This document shows, piece after piece, positions 35,327 through 44,706 of a DNA stretch of 64,000 nt. A program made the position numbers and the translations under genes. The notes below the pieces were generated by a model, which was given only the letters and a program-made list of their open reading frames with translations, ran no database searches and was not told the DNA's origin. The first letter of the stretch is position 1; the number at the start of each line of letters is the position of its first letter. This DNA is from Okeania sp. SIO1I7. Lineage in GTDB: Bacteria > Cyanobacteriota > Cyanobacteriia > Cyanobacteriales > Microcoleaceae. Location of the stretch: the NCBI GenBank assembly GCA_010672585.1, contig JAAHGF010000003.1, positions 124,001 to 188,000 on the forward strand. The letters run 5' to 3'.

Positions 35327-35884
35327 ATGACAACAAGCAAAATTCATTTGTGGACAGTAGCAGAGTATCATCACATGATAGATTGTGGTATTCTGACACC
35401 AGAATCCCGCGTCGAACTATTAGAAGGTCGTATCATCAAAATGAATCCCCAACGTGCTCCTCATGCTGCAACAACTCAACGGACATCAGATTATTTAAAA
35501 TCTCAATTAACTCAGCAAGCTCATATTAGGATGCAGTTACCAGTTACATTATCAAATTCTGAACCAGAACCGGATATTGCAGTAGTTCATATCGATCCCA
35601 AAGCTTATGGCGATCTCCACCCTAGTCCACAGGAAATATTCTTTTTAATTGAAATTTCCGATACTACCTTGAGAATAGATCGACAAGAAAAAACACTTAT
35701 CTATGCTGGAGCAAATATTCCTGAATATTGGGTTTTAGATGTAGTCCAACGCCAAGCTTATATATATCGTCATCCTACACCAGGAGGTTATCAATCTGAA
35801 ACTTTTTTGTCCGATAGTGAAGTAATTAATCCCTTGAATTTTCCATCAGTTTCTTTATCCATTACAAAAATGCTTTTGCCTTGA
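35327..35884 (+). CDS. Uma2 family (DUF820) restriction-endonuclease-like protein
   Basis: 185 aa, PD-(D/E)XK-like fold common in multiple copies in cyanobacteria. Recognised by TPESRVELLEGRIIKM, EPEPDIAVV (catalytic-type aspartate), FFLIEISDTTLRIDRQEK (E and K of the nuclease motif) and IPEYWVLDV. All expected residues are present, so it may be catalytically competent; the cellular role of the family is unknown. GGAAGTTAAACTA lies ahead of the ATG. Monocistronic. Confidence 0.88.
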   Translation: MTTSKIHLWTVAEYHHMIDCGILTPESRVELLEGRIIKMNPQRAPHAATTQRTSDYLKSQLTQQAHIRMQLPVTLSNSEPEPDIAVVHIDPKAYGDLHPSPQEIFFLIEISDTTLRIDRQEKTLIYAGANIPEYWVLDVVQRQAYIYRHPTPGGYQSETFLSDSEVINPLNFPSVSLSITKMLLP

Positions 35885-35981
35885 TATTCTGCTATTAAAT
35901 ACTATTTAAGTAGTTACAAAAGAGCTAAATTATACCATATATTGTACCAGAAACAATACCAGTTATAGAAAATATATAACC

Positions 35982-36428
35982 ATGAAATTTATCAGCCCCA
36001 AAACCGACTTTGCCTTTAAAAAAATCTTTGGTTCTGTTCAAAGTAAAAACATCCTGATTAGCTTTCTCAATGCTATAGTTTATAACAATCAAAATATTAT
36101 TCAATCTCTAGAAATAATTAACCCTTATAATCCTGGAGTTACTAACACTCTCAAAGATAGCTATTTAGATGTTAAAGCTGTTTTAGACAATGATTATACT
36201 GTAATTATTGAAATGCAAGTTTTGAACGTAGAAGACTTTGAAAAACGAGTAATTTATAACCTAGCTAAAGCTTATGGAAATCAATTAGATGTAGGGCAAG
36301 GTTATATAATGTTGACACCTTTTGTAGCTTTAACAATCACCGACTTTGTTTTATTTGAAAAGATAGATAAAATGATAACCAAATTCAGGTTTAAAGAAGA
36401 GACAGAATTGTTTAATTACCAAGATTAA
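35982..36428 (+). CDS. Rpn/PDDEXK_2-type nuclease-like protein, C-terminally truncated
   Basis: 148 aa beginning MKFISPKTDFAFKKIFG, the hallmark start of the PD-(D/E)XK transposase-associated (Rpn/PF12784-like) family, with SYLDVKAVLDNDYTVIIEMQV carrying the D...ExQ nuclease residues. Family proteins are usually about 250-300 aa; here the frame stops after KFRFKEETELFNYQD, soon after the LTITDFVLFE segment, so the C-terminal half is gone. Probably a decaying gene. Confidence 0.75.
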   Translation: MKFISPKTDFAFKKIFGSVQSKNILISFLNAIVYNNQNIIQSLEIINPYNPGVTNTLKDSYLDVKAVLDNDYTVIIEMQVLNVEDFEKRVIYNLAKAYGNQLDVGQGYIMLTPFVALTITDFVLFEKIDKMITKFRFKEETELFNYQD

Positions 36429-36459
36429 TTAACATTAATGTTTGTATAATTACCAAAAT

Positions 36460-36624
36460 TTAATAAAGAATTGTCAGCGTTAGAAACCCTAAGCGATAAG
36501 TAGGTTGCACTTGAAAAATCTCTCCATTATGTAATTCAAAACGACCATAACCATCAGGATACCAGTCCCAAAATTCCTCTAAAGTCATTAACTTAATATC
36601 CTGTTTTTCTTCTGAAATCAGCAT
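36460..36624 (-). pseudogene. N-terminal remnant of a Uma2 family gene
   Basis: A 54-codon frame with an intact ribosome site (AGGAG, 7 bases before the ATG at 36624). Translation gives MTLEEFWDWYPDGYGRFELH and NGEIFQVQPT, the start of a Uma2 protein, then diverges into RLGFLTLTILY and stops. Too short to be functional. The flanks are AT-rich with no detectable continuation. Confidence 0.75.
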
Positions 36625-36840
36625 CTTAATACTCCTAATAATTTCTAATTTCGGTTAAATAGTCGATCTACTTCTTATTTGCCATTTTCAAGCCTTTCCT
36701 ATTTTAACTATTTCTCAATAGAGAAAAAAACTAATGCAACATTTGGAACGTCAAAGTTTTCCGTCTATTAAATCTAAGTTTTAACTTTTGACTTTTGACT
36801 TTTGACTTCGTAATAATCTCGGTATAAACTTCTATAGATA

Positions 36841-38178
36841 ATGAGTAAAAAAAACATGACTACCAGCCAACCAAAAATTATTGTACTAGATGATGACCCA
36901 ACAGGTTCCCAAACTGTTCATAGTTGTCTACTTCTGACTAAGTGGGATGTAGAAACCCTTAAGTTAGGATTACTTGATGAATCTCCCATATTTTTTATTC
37001 TCTCCAATACTCGTGCTCTGACCCCAGACCAAGCAGCTAATGTGACACGAGAAGTTACACATAACTTGACCGAAGCGATCGCTCAATCAAATATCCAAGA
37101 TTTTTTAGTCGTCAGTCGTTCCGACTCTACTCTACGGGGTCATTATCCCATAGAAACAGATGTCATAGCAGCCGAACTTGGTCCATTTGATGCTCATTTC
37201 CTAGTTCCAGCATTTTTTGAAGGTGGGAGAGTCACCCGCAACAGCATCCACTATTTGATGGTCAATGGTGTAGAAACCCCAGTTCACGAAACAGAATTTG
37301 CCAAAGATTCGGTATTTGGCTATACCTACAGTTATTTACCTGATTATGTGGAAGAAAAAACCACAGGTAAAATCAAAGCTGAAACTGTAGAAAGATTTAC
37401 ACTTGATGATATTCGCTCTGGTAGTTTAGAACGTTTGATGAAATTGACTAATAACCAATGTGGGGTTGTGGATGGTGAAACTCAAGCTGACTTAGACAAG
37501 TTTGCTAATGATTTGTTGGCAGCAGCAAGTCAAGGTAAAAAGTTTCTGTTGCGGAGTGCTGCAAGTATTTTAACTTCTTTAGCTGCTTTGGGAAATCAAC
37601 CTATAGCTGCTGAGGAAATGAGGCAGTATGTCAGGAGTGGGAAACCAGGTGTAATTATTGTGGGTTCTCATGTTAAGAAATCTACCCAACAGTTGGAAAG
37701 GTTATTACAAGAGTCTGATGTAGTGGGTGTAGAAGTAAATGTGTCTCATTTAGTTGAGGAGTCTGGGGAACAGAGAACAACTTTACTCAAAAATATTCTC
37801 GAAAAAGTTCATGCTGTTCATGCAGAAGGGAAAACACCTGTGGTTTATACCAGTCGTGAGGAGTTGACTTTTGAAAATGTGCAGGTGCGTTTGGAGTTTG
37901 GTGTGGCAGTTTCTGAGTTATTGATGGATATTGTTCGGGGTTTGCCGGAGGATATTGGATTTTTGATAAGTAAAGGTGGGATTACTTCTAATGATACTCT
38001 GAGTAAAGGTTTGGCTTTAACTACTGCTAGGTTATTGGGTCAGGTGTTAGCTGGTTGTTCGATGGTGCGGACTCCCGCAGATCATCCTCAATTTCCTGAG
38101 TTACCTGTTGTTTTATTTCCGGGTAATGTTGGGGATGTGGATGGTTTGGCGACAGTTTATCAGCGTTTGAGTCGATAG
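36841..38178 (+). CDS. four-carbon acid sugar kinase family protein (DUF1537-like)
   Basis: 445 aa; family members phosphorylate four-carbon sugar acids such as threonate and erythronate. The N-terminal domain starts IIVLDDDPTGSQTVHS, with SRSDSTLRGHYPIE and PAFFEGGRVT; the C-terminal nucleotide-binding part has GSHVKKSTQQ, TSRE and FLISKGGITSNDT followed by FPGNVGD. Length is normal. A GACTTTT heptamer array (36782-36808) lies shortly upstream, leaving about 30 bases of leader. Isolated; no aldolase or dehydrogenase partner is nearby. Confidence 0.88.
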   Translation: MSKKNMTTSQPKIIVLDDDPTGSQTVHSCLLLTKWDVETLKLGLLDESPIFFILSNTRALTPDQAANVTREVTHNLTEAIAQSNIQDFLVVSRSDSTLRGHYPIETDVIAAELGPFDAHFLVPAFFEGGRVTRNSIHYLMVNGVETPVHETEFAKDSVFGYTYSYLPDYVEEKTTGKIKAETVERFTLDDIRSGSLERLMKLTNNQCGVVDGETQADLDKFANDLLAAASQGKKFLLRSAASILTSLAALGNQPIAAEEMRQYVRSGKPGVIIVGSHVKKSTQQLERLLQESDVVGVEVNVSHLVEESGEQRTTLLKNILEKVHAVHAEGKTPVVYTSREELTFENVQVRLEFGVAVSELLMDIVRGLPEDIGFLISKGGITSNDTLSKGLALTTARLLGQVLAGCSMVRTPADHPQFPELPVVLFPGNVGDVDGLATVYQRLSR

Positions 38179-38238
38179 TTTTTCTGGGGGTGGGTTGACT
38201 CCTACCCTCACCCATAAGACTTCCATAAGCAAACCCGA

Positions 38239-38340
38239 ATTGACATCCTCCCCGCGCCTAAAGGCGTGGGGATTCCTACTGAACCGTAGCTCCTCGGTGG
38301 GTTGATGCAATACTTGCGCAGAGCTGCCGCTAACACAGGG
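38239..38340 (-). mobile_element. solo IS200/IS605-type end with no transposase
   Basis: Read on the minus strand it ends with AATCCCCACGCC, TTTAGGCGCGGGG, AGGATGTCAAT, the hairpin commonly found at the right end of TnpB elements in cyanobacteria. Upstream of the hairpin it has GGTTCAGTAGG and AGCTCTGCGC. There is no tnpA or tnpB beside it, so it is either an abandoned end or a non-autonomous element. Confidence 0.65.
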
Positions 38341-38460
38341 TGCTGCACCCACCCCTCTTGCTCCCCTCCCGGGAGGGGATGGCAGGGCTAATTCATTGCC
38401 TGGGGAGAATATTCATAAGAAGTACATTTAATTGTGCAAATATACAAATATCTCCATCTC

Positions 38461-38550
38461 CCCATCCCCCCAAATTCCCCTCCTGGGAGGGGCTAGGGGT
38501 GGGTTCCCATCCCCCCAAATTCCCCTCCTGGGAGGGGCTAGGGGTGGGTT
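38461..38550. repeat. 45-bp tandem repeat x2
   Basis: Two identical 45-base units at 38461-38505 and 38506-38550, each holding CCCCTCCTGGGAGGGG and AGGGGTGGGTT. The palindromic core is dispersed elsewhere (34790s, 38345-38380, 41155, 48416, 51733, 53441). The 45-base period keeps frames open on both strands, so ORFs here are spurious. Confidence 0.85.
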
Positions 38551-39197
38551 CCCATCTCCCCATCAATTTTTCGCTCGCGTGACAATAAATAGACCCTGCG
38601 GGGAGGGGATGGGGGTGGGTTACGCTTCCCTCTACGTCCGCGCATGAGTTTCCGAGTGCTTCCCGGCAACTAATAACACTGTAGCATATATTCAATTCAT
38701 CTCAAATCCAGTAGCATCGGTATAAAATCTTTTGAAGTAGGAGTCAGGAGTCAACCCACCCCTAACCTCTACCCGGAGGGGAAGGACCGAGTCAGGGGGG
38801 AAAGAATTTATCAAGATTTGCTAATGGTGAAGATAGAGAATGTTTTTATACCGAATTACAGCGGTTTTCATGATTAGTAGACCACAGTAGGGACGTTCCA
38901 TGGAACGTCCCTACAAGGTTTTGTTTGTGAAGATGTGGTTCATCAACTTGAAAAGTGCTGTCAACGGATTTGATATCACTTGCATGCTAAAATAAAAAGT
39001 CGCCTTACAAGGGCGAGGCTTTAAACCCAATTTTTCGGTAAACATCAGAATAATTAACAATAACTGGCGTGCTAATTATCAAAAAAATTATTCTTTCTTT
39101 TCATAATATTCTTCCTTCTTCCTTCTTCCTTCTTCCTTCTTCGTAGAGACATTCGATCAAACGCCTCTACTATCAAAAATATCAAGCTTACCTAAAA
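38551..39197. other. repeat-rich spacer
   Basis: Contains another GGGGAGGGG/GGGGGTGGGTT block (38600-38625), an AACCCACCCCTAACC block (38750s), a perfect palindrome TAGGGACGTTCCATGGAACGTCCCTA (also present in part inside the TPR gene at 3136-3160), a short relative of the AAGGCG hairpin block (38990-39045) and a TTCCTTC heptamer array (39111-39142). No gene. Confidence 0.6.
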
Positions 39198-40832
39198 CTA
39201 TACAGATGCCATCATAGGTTCCAACTTTGCTATCAACTTCAAAGCAAACTCTTGTTCAAACGCCTCCTTCTTATAGTCTAAATTCCATAACTCCAAAGCA
39301 CAGTCATCTTCAGGGTGAGCTGGTTGTAACCACATATAAAATTCCTGTTTATTTTGATTTAACTGACATTTGACATCAGCGATCGCTCCTTTTTGTCGTC
39401 GGTCTAAAGCGATCGCCAAGCGCAACAACGCACTCAACTGAGATACCATCTGTTGATATTTTTTGGGTAAATTTTGATAATTTTCGTGCTTTTTCTTCGG
39501 TAAACTCTTACGGTGATAACGAGCCAAATTAGCAATTACTTCAATCTCAATCTCGCTATAACCCAATAATTCTCCATTCCTAATCAAATAATAAGAATGT
39601 TTATGGTGGGATGAATGACTCACATATAAACCACAGTTATGCAAAATTCCGGCTGCCCATAATAACTCTCGTTCATCACTCCCCCACTCATGTAGCACTC
39701 CTTGAGTTTCGTCAAATAAATTTAGTGCCCAAGAAGCAACCCGCTCGCTACATTCCAAATTTACTTGGTATTTTTGAGCAATTTTTAGGGTATTACGCTG
39801 ACGAATGGAACTTTGGAAACGGAGACGGTCGTATATTAAACTATGATTCAACATCCAGTCAACTATTACTCCCTCCCGCAAACTACGTTCGCAAACAGTT
39901 ATTGACTCCATTCCCAATAAACTCATTGCCTCTTGTAATACTAAAGCACCTGCCAAAATGATTTCCGATCGCTTCTGCGACATTCCCGGTAGTTCTTGGC
40001 GATCGGAGACTGATAGCTTTTTCAACTTATTAACTAACCCTTCCAACTCAGCTAAACTAAACTGATAACCTGCTAGGGAAGTCGGTGCATTCCCGAATTT
40101 TTCATAAGCATGAATAGTCGCCAATGCTTCAATGGTGCCAGAAGTACCCACTAACTGTGGTTTTTCACCTTCCTGGATATTAGCTAATAACTCCTCTGTC
40201 GGACGTTCCAATAAACCTCTAATGTAAGCTCGCAGATAGGCAAATTCTATTTTGCTAATGGGGTCAGTAGTGACAAATTCTTTGGTCAAACGTACTGCAC
40301 CTACCTTGGTACTGCTCAGAGTCCGGGGTGCATTACCGTCACCTAATATTAACTCTGTGGAACCCCCACCAATATCAATAATGACATGGGGTTTGTTGTT
40401 AAATTCCATTGCTGACAGCACTCCTAGATAAATTCGGCGTGCTTCTTCTTGACCAGAAATTAAGTTAACATACAGGTCTAACTCATCAGCAATTTTATTC
40501 AGAAATTTTGTACCATTGGGTGCTTCTCGTACAGCACTGGTAGCGACAGCAATAATTTGCTCTGCATTGGCACTTTTAGCAATTTTTTGGAAGCGGTCTA
40601 AGGTAGCGATCGCTCTATCCATGACTTCTGCTTTCAAATTACCATTTGTTTCACAGTCTCCGAGTCTTACCGTTTCTTTGTCTCGGTCAATAATTGTAAA
40701 AGCAGGTAAAGTGGGGTCTATTTTCACTACTACTAAATGTAGAGAGTTAGTACCCATATCTATTGCTGCCAATATCTGTTCTCGGTTGTCCGGTCTCAAG
40801 GGGATTTTTACTAAAGGAACAGATGTAACCAT
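39198..40832 (-). CDS. ppx: exopolyphosphatase / guanosine pentaphosphate phosphatase
   Basis: 544 aa. Removes terminal phosphate from polyphosphate (and possibly pppGpp). Two actin-like halves: AAIDMGTNSLHLVVV (N-terminal nucleotide/metal loop), ATSAVREAPNG, IDIGGGSTELI and GTSGTIEALA, then a C-terminal HD-type domain (ILHNCGLYVSHSSHHKHSYYLI). Full length for the family. Start ATG at 40832. It lies back-to-back with the ubiA-like gene across a 430-bp spacer. Confidence 0.93.
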   Translation of the reverse strand: MVTSVPLVKIPLRPDNREQILAAIDMGTNSLHLVVVKIDPTLPAFTIIDRDKETVRLGDCETNGNLKAEVMDRAIATLDRFQKIAKSANAEQIIAVATSAVREAPNGTKFLNKIADELDLYVNLISGQEEARRIYLGVLSAMEFNNKPHVIIDIGGGSTELILGDGNAPRTLSSTKVGAVRLTKEFVTTDPISKIEFAYLRAYIRGLLERPTEELLANIQEGEKPQLVGTSGTIEALATIHAYEKFGNAPTSLAGYQFSLAELEGLVNKLKKLSVSDRQELPGMSQKRSEIILAGALVLQEAMSLLGMESITVCERSLREGVIVDWMLNHSLIYDRLRFQSSIRQRNTLKIAQKYQVNLECSERVASWALNLFDETQGVLHEWGSDERELLWAAGILHNCGLYVSHSSHHKHSYYLIRNGELLGYSEIEIEVIANLARYHRKSLPKKKHENYQNLPKKYQQMVSQLSALLRLAIALDRRQKGAIADVKCQLNQNKQEFYMWLQPAHPEDDCALELWNLDYKKEAFEQEFALKLIAKLEPMMASV

Positions 40833-41263
40833 ATTTAAATGTGTTCAAATTTACAAGTTGTCTAAATTTTAAATTAAATAATGTCATCTGTGTCATTACG
40901 ATTAAAAATAACTAATATGGCCTTTAAACCTTGACAAAATACCATTATTTAAGGTAATAAAGGAAATAAAAAAATAAACTTCAGTATTTCAAACCTCTGG
41001 CTAAAGCTGGAGCTACTGTCAACGTTTGCGTAGCATTCCTTAGGAAAGTTACGACCATAGGAGGCTAACTGATATAGCAATGAGCGCTGGTATATTTACA
41101 AATTGCAGGAGGGGCCAAATAGCTGAAAGTCTTATATTATAAACTTTTTATTCCCCTCCTGGGAGGGGTTAGGGGTGGGTTGCCAGATGAGCTGTTGCCT
41201 GTTGCCTGTTGCCTGCGCACAGCGCTATAACTGATAACTGATAACTGATAACTGATAACTGAA
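40833..41263. repeat. divergent spacer with several dispersed repeats
   Basis: Around 41015-41075 is a block CAACGTTTGCGTAGCATTCC ... GGAGGCTAACTGAT that matches the reverse complement of 51395-51437. A GGGAGGGGTTAGGGGTGGGTT palindrome block (41155-41182), a GTTGCCT heptamer array (41193-41215) and a CTGATAA array (41231-41261) follow. The last array abuts the ubiA start, leaving no room for a ribosome site. Confidence 0.7.
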
Positions 41264-42145
41264 ATGACCCAATCTTATTCTCCTCAATCAGAATCAACTT
41301 TGATGAAAGTAATTAGACTTCTGAGATGGGATAAACCAACCGGACGCTTCATTTTAATGATTCCTGCCCTATGGGCTATATTTTTGGCCACTCATGCAAT
41401 GCCACCCTTACCATTAGTCGGAGTAATTATTGTCGGGACTTTGGCCACCAGTGCAGCAGGTTGTGTAATTAACGATTTGTGGGACCGGGATATTGACCCA
41501 GAAGTGGAGAGAACTCGCGATCGCCCCCTGGCGTCCCGTGCTTTGACTATTCAAACAGGTATTGTTATTGCCATTATTGCTTTTGCTTGTGCTGGAGTTA
41601 TAGCACTTTATCTCAACCGACTAAGTTTTTGGCTCTCTGTAGCAGCAATTCCGGTAATTGTTTGTTATCCCTTGGCCAAGCGTTTTTTTCCAGTACCTCA
41701 GTTAGTATTATCTATTGCTTGGGGTTTTGCGGTATTAATTAGTTGGAGTGCTGCTGTAGCTGAGTTGGACACTGCTACCTGGATTTTGTGGGGCGCTACT
41801 ATTGTTTGGACTTTGGGTTTTGATACAGTTTATGCAATGAGCGATCGGGAAGATGACCGACTTTTAGGGGTTAATTCGAGCGCTCTATTTTTTGGTGAAT
41901 ATGCAGCTAATGCTGTAGCTATATTTTTCTTTTTGACTGCTGTTTTATTGGGAGTATTAGGAGTAGAAATGGAGCTACATTTTGGCTTTTGGATAGCTCT
42001 TGGTATTGCCACAGTTTTCTGGTCTATTCAATATGGAAAATTACGGCAAGAAGAAATTTTTAAACCCTACGCTCAGATATTTAGACAAAATGTTTGGATT
42101 GGTTTTATATTATTGGCTGGTATGATTACGGGTTTAATATTTTAA
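41264..42145 (+). CDS. ubiA: 4-hydroxybenzoate polyprenyltransferase (UbiA family)
   Basis: 293 aa integral membrane prenyltransferase with about eight spans. Both Asp-rich motifs are present: NDLWDRDID (about 69-77) with DRPLAS, and DREDDRLLGV (about 196-205). In cyanobacteria this enzyme prenylates 4-hydroxybenzoate for plastoquinone. The start codon directly follows a CTGATAA repeat array (TGATAACTGAA), so there is no Shine-Dalgarno; an internal ATG (MKVIRLLRWDKP) is an alternative start. Confidence 0.92.
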   Translation: MTQSYSPQSESTLMKVIRLLRWDKPTGRFILMIPALWAIFLATHAMPPLPLVGVIIVGTLATSAAGCVINDLWDRDIDPEVERTRDRPLASRALTIQTGIVIAIIAFACAGVIALYLNRLSFWLSVAAIPVIVCYPLAKRFFPVPQLVLSIAWGFAVLISWSAAVAELDTATWILWGATIVWTLGFDTVYAMSDREDDRLLGVNSSALFFGEYAANAVAIFFFLTAVLLGVLGVEMELHFGFWIALGIATVFWSIQYGKLRQEEIFKPYAQIFRQNVWIGFILLAGMITGLIF

Positions 42146-42538
42146 GGAAGGAAGAAGGAAGAGGGAAGAAGGAAGAAGGAATAGGGGAGAAGGAAGAGGA
42201 AAGAAGGAAGTTAAGAGGTTGTCTGAGAGGTCCCATTTGCTAAATTTAAGCCCCCTAAATCCCCCAAAATTGGGGGACTTTTAGAAAGAAGCAAATTGAC
42301 TCTTGTTCCCTCCAAAGTTGGGGGGCTAGGGGGGCAAAATTCAGTATCAAAAAACTTTTCACATATCCTCTAAGATTTTATATTAGTATCTATCAAAATA
42401 AATCTTTGTTTGTTTTGTCTAGTTGATGATTAAGAGACGGTATCATCAAAGTTTTGAGCTGATAAAATCTGAATTTTGTAGGGGCGATTTCCTAACGGAA
42501 TGCTCCGCAAACGCGAATCGCCCCTACGACTTATAACT
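42146..42538. repeat. spacer with GAAGGAA heptamer array and dispersed repeat copy 2
   Basis: 42146-42210 is a degenerate AGGAAGA array. 42249-42370 is the reverse-orientation copy of the 1624-1742 repeat. 42480-42530 holds a GGGGCGATTTCC...GCGAATCGCCCC inverted repeat just past the end of the permease gene, which could act as its terminator. No gene. Confidence 0.75.
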
Positions 42539-43564
42539 TTAGTACCTAATTCTCGGATCTATATAAGCATTTAAAATATCAATAAAAATACTAACTACCA
42601 CAACAATTCCGGCAAAAAATACAACAATTCCCTGTACTGTAGGATAATCTCGCGAACTAATTGCTTCATATAATCTATTCGCTAAACCAGGCCAAGAAAA
42701 AGTTACTTCAGTTAATATTGCTCCTCCTAATAAAGCAGCAAAAGTTAATCCTAAAATTGTAATTACTGGAATCATGGCATTTTTGAAAGCATGAGCAAAT
42801 AGTATTTTCAATTCCGGAATACCTCTAGCTCTGGCAGCTTCTACATAATCAGATTTTAATGTTTGTTTGAGATTAATTCTGACTATTCTTTCAAAAATAC
42901 CACTGAGCAAAATTCCTAATGTTAAACTCGGTAGAGCTAAATAATATATAGAGGTGAAAAAATGATTTATATTACCACTAAAAATACTGTCAATTGTATA
43001 TAAACCTGTAATAGTTGGAGGCGGGTTTTCAGTAATAGGAAAACGAGTACCTAAAGGAAACCATTTTAACTGTACTGCAAAAATTAATTGTAAAATCATC
43101 CCAGCCCAGAAAGGTGGAACTGCATAAGTAATAATTCCAAATAAACGTCCACTAATATCTAACTTAGTATCAGGGTGAGAAGCAGCAATAGAACCAACAG
43201 TAATACCAACAATTAGAGCGATCGCCATACTAAATACTGCTAATTCTACAGTGGCAGGAAAATAATTTTGAATAATTTGCCAGACTGACTCCCCGCGAGT
43301 GGTCATTGATGTGCCAAGGTCAAAACTGAGTAATTTTCCTAGATAATTAAGATACTGTTCTAGTAGTGTGCCATCTAAACCAAGTTCTATTCTTAGAGCT
43401 TCTTTCGTTGCTGTTGATACTTTTGGTCCAAGAATAGCATCTACGGGGTCTCCCGGTGTTGCTCTTAATAACAAGAAAACTAATGTGCTAATCGTCCATA
43501 ACATAAGTGGGGCTAATAGCAAACGTATTAATATATAAGAATATAGGGCTTTAGAGCGAGACAT
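42539..43564 (-). CDS. ABC transporter permease (DppB/OppB-type)
   Basis: 341 aa, six membrane spans. Starts with the conserved YILIRLLLAPLMLWTISTLVFLLLRATPGDP typical of peptide/nickel permeases in shape (RATPGDP seen directly) and carries the ATPase-coupling loop EAARARGIPELKILFAHAF and GGAILTEVTFSWPGL. Substrate could be oligopeptides or a metal complex. The binding protein, the second permease and the ATPases are not in the window, so it is an orphan component, as often in cyanobacteria. Start ATG at 43564 next to a repeat array. Confidence 0.9.
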   Translation of the reverse strand: MSRSKALYSYILIRLLLAPLMLWTISTLVFLLLRATPGDPVDAILGPKVSTATKEALRIELGLDGTLLEQYLNYLGKLLSFDLGTSMTTRGESVWQIIQNYFPATVELAVFSMAIALIVGITVGSIAASHPDTKLDISGRLFGIITYAVPPFWAGMILQLIFAVQLKWFPLGTRFPITENPPPTITGLYTIDSIFSGNINHFFTSIYYLALPSLTLGILLSGIFERIVRINLKQTLKSDYVEAARARGIPELKILFAHAFKNAMIPVITILGLTFAALLGGAILTEVTFSWPGLANRLYEAISSRDYPTVQGIVVFFAGIVVVVSIFIDILNAYIDPRIRY

Positions 43565-43569
43565 TTGTT

Positions 43570-43764
43570 AAAGAAGGAAGAAGGAAGAAGGAAGAAGGAA
43601 GAAGGAAGAAAAAAATGGATGGGAACTCAAACCCCAAGCAGAAGAAGGAAGAAGGAAGAAGGAAGAAGGAAGAAAAAATGGATGGGAACTCAAACCCCAA
43701 GCAGAAGAAGGAAGAAGGAAGAAGGAAGAAGGAAGAAAAAATGGATGGGAACTCAAACCCCAAC
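43570..43764. repeat. 63-bp tandem repeat (about 3 copies)
   Basis: Each unit is a GAAGAAG(G) heptamer array plus ATGGATGGGAACTCAAACCCC; copies of the unique part begin at 43615, 43678 and 43741, exactly 63 bases apart. 63 is 9 x 7, so the unit keeps the heptamer phase. The frames open on both strands across it are artefacts of the 3n period. Confidence 0.9.
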
Positions 43765-43845
43765 CAATTCAACACCATGTAGAGGGTGGGGTATAAACCC
43801 AAGATAAAAAAATAATTTCTACTCTTATTCTTCCTGACTCCTGAA

Positions 43846-44706
43846 TTATTTTAACCCTTCTTCTTCCTTCCTAAAAATAACATCTGCAACTCCACAAACT
43901 TCAGACATTTCTTTCACATCGTGAACTCGTAAAATATCTACAGATTCAGCGATCGCTGCCACACAACCTGCAGCAGTTCCCCAAACCCTTTGTTTAGCAT
44001 CAGGTTGATTTAAAATTTTACCAATAAAACTTTTACGAGATAATCCTACTAAAATCGGACATTTTAAACTTCTAAATTTTGATAAATTGCGGATAATTTC
44101 TAAGTTTTGTTCATAGTTCTTTGCAAAGCCAATACCAGGGTCAATAATAATTTTATCCCGTTCAATTCCTGCTGTTATAGCCGCCTCTATTCGACTCTCT
44201 AAAAATTGATATATTTCCCCAATTAAATCTTGATAATCTGTCAATTGTTGCATTGTTTTTGACGTACCCCGAATGTGCATTAAAACAATCGGCACTTTGA
44301 GAGCAGCCACCACAGAAAACATATCTGAGTCATAAGTTCCCCCAGAAATATCATTAATTAAATTAGCACCAACCTCCACAGCTTTTTGTGCAACTACTGC
44401 CCTAGTTGTATCAACAGAAATTGGAATTTCAGCACAAATATTTGGCTGATTTCTTAATGATTTGATTATTGGTAAAACCCGATTAATTTCTTCATCCAGA
44501 GACACAACTTCAGCCCCTGGTCGAGTAGATTGACCGCCAATATCAATCATATCGGCACCAGATTCTACCATTTTTTTTGCTTGTTTTAAAGATGTTTCTA
44601 GCGTATTAAAATCACCACCATCACTAAAACTATCTGGCGTTACATTTAAAATACCCATAATATAAGTACGTTTTCCCCAAGCAAAATTTTGATAGTAATT
44701 GTGCAT
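43846..44706 (-). CDS. folP: dihydropteroate synthase
   Basis: 286 aa from the ATG at 44706; an upstream in-frame extension lies in a heptamer repeat. Condenses p-aminobenzoate with 6-hydroxymethyl-dihydropterin pyrophosphate in folate synthesis. Motifs: IMGILNVTPDSFSDGG, DIGGQSTRPGAE, LINDISGG, IDPGIGFAKN, GLSRKSFIG and RVHDVKEM. Complete TIM-barrel. Last residues (KEEEGLK) are close to another GAAGAAGG array downstream. Monocistronic; the next gene on this strand is tpiA, 0.8 kb away. Confidence 0.93.
   Translation of the reverse strand: MHNYYQNFAWGKRTYIMGILNVTPDSFSDGGDFNTLETSLKQAKKMVESGADMIDIGGQSTRPGAEVVSLDEEINRVLPIIKSLRNQPNICAEIPISVDTTRAVVAQKAVEVGANLINDISGGTYDSDMFSVVAALKVPIVLMHIRGTSKTMQQLTDYQDLIGEIYQFLESRIEAAITAGIERDKIIIDPGIGFAKNYEQNLEIIRNLSKFRSLKCPILVGLSRKSFIGKILNQPDAKQRVWGTAAGCVAAIAESVDILRVHDVKEMSEVCGVADVIFRKEEEGLK

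Noticed and set aside
36460-36624. Small functional gene of its own
   Set aside because: Despite a good ribosome site, the sequence is the start of a Uma2 protein followed by unrelated residues; too short for the fold.
38340-38700. ORFs and a possible CRISPR-like array around the 45-bp tandem repeat
   Set aside because: The two units are contiguous with no spacers and carry a common dispersed palindrome; no cas gene is in the window.
43551-43807. Long frames on both strands over the 63-bp array
   Set aside because: The period is a multiple of three, so frames stay open without coding meaning; the predicted residues are pure low complexity (KKEEGRR, FFLLPSS).
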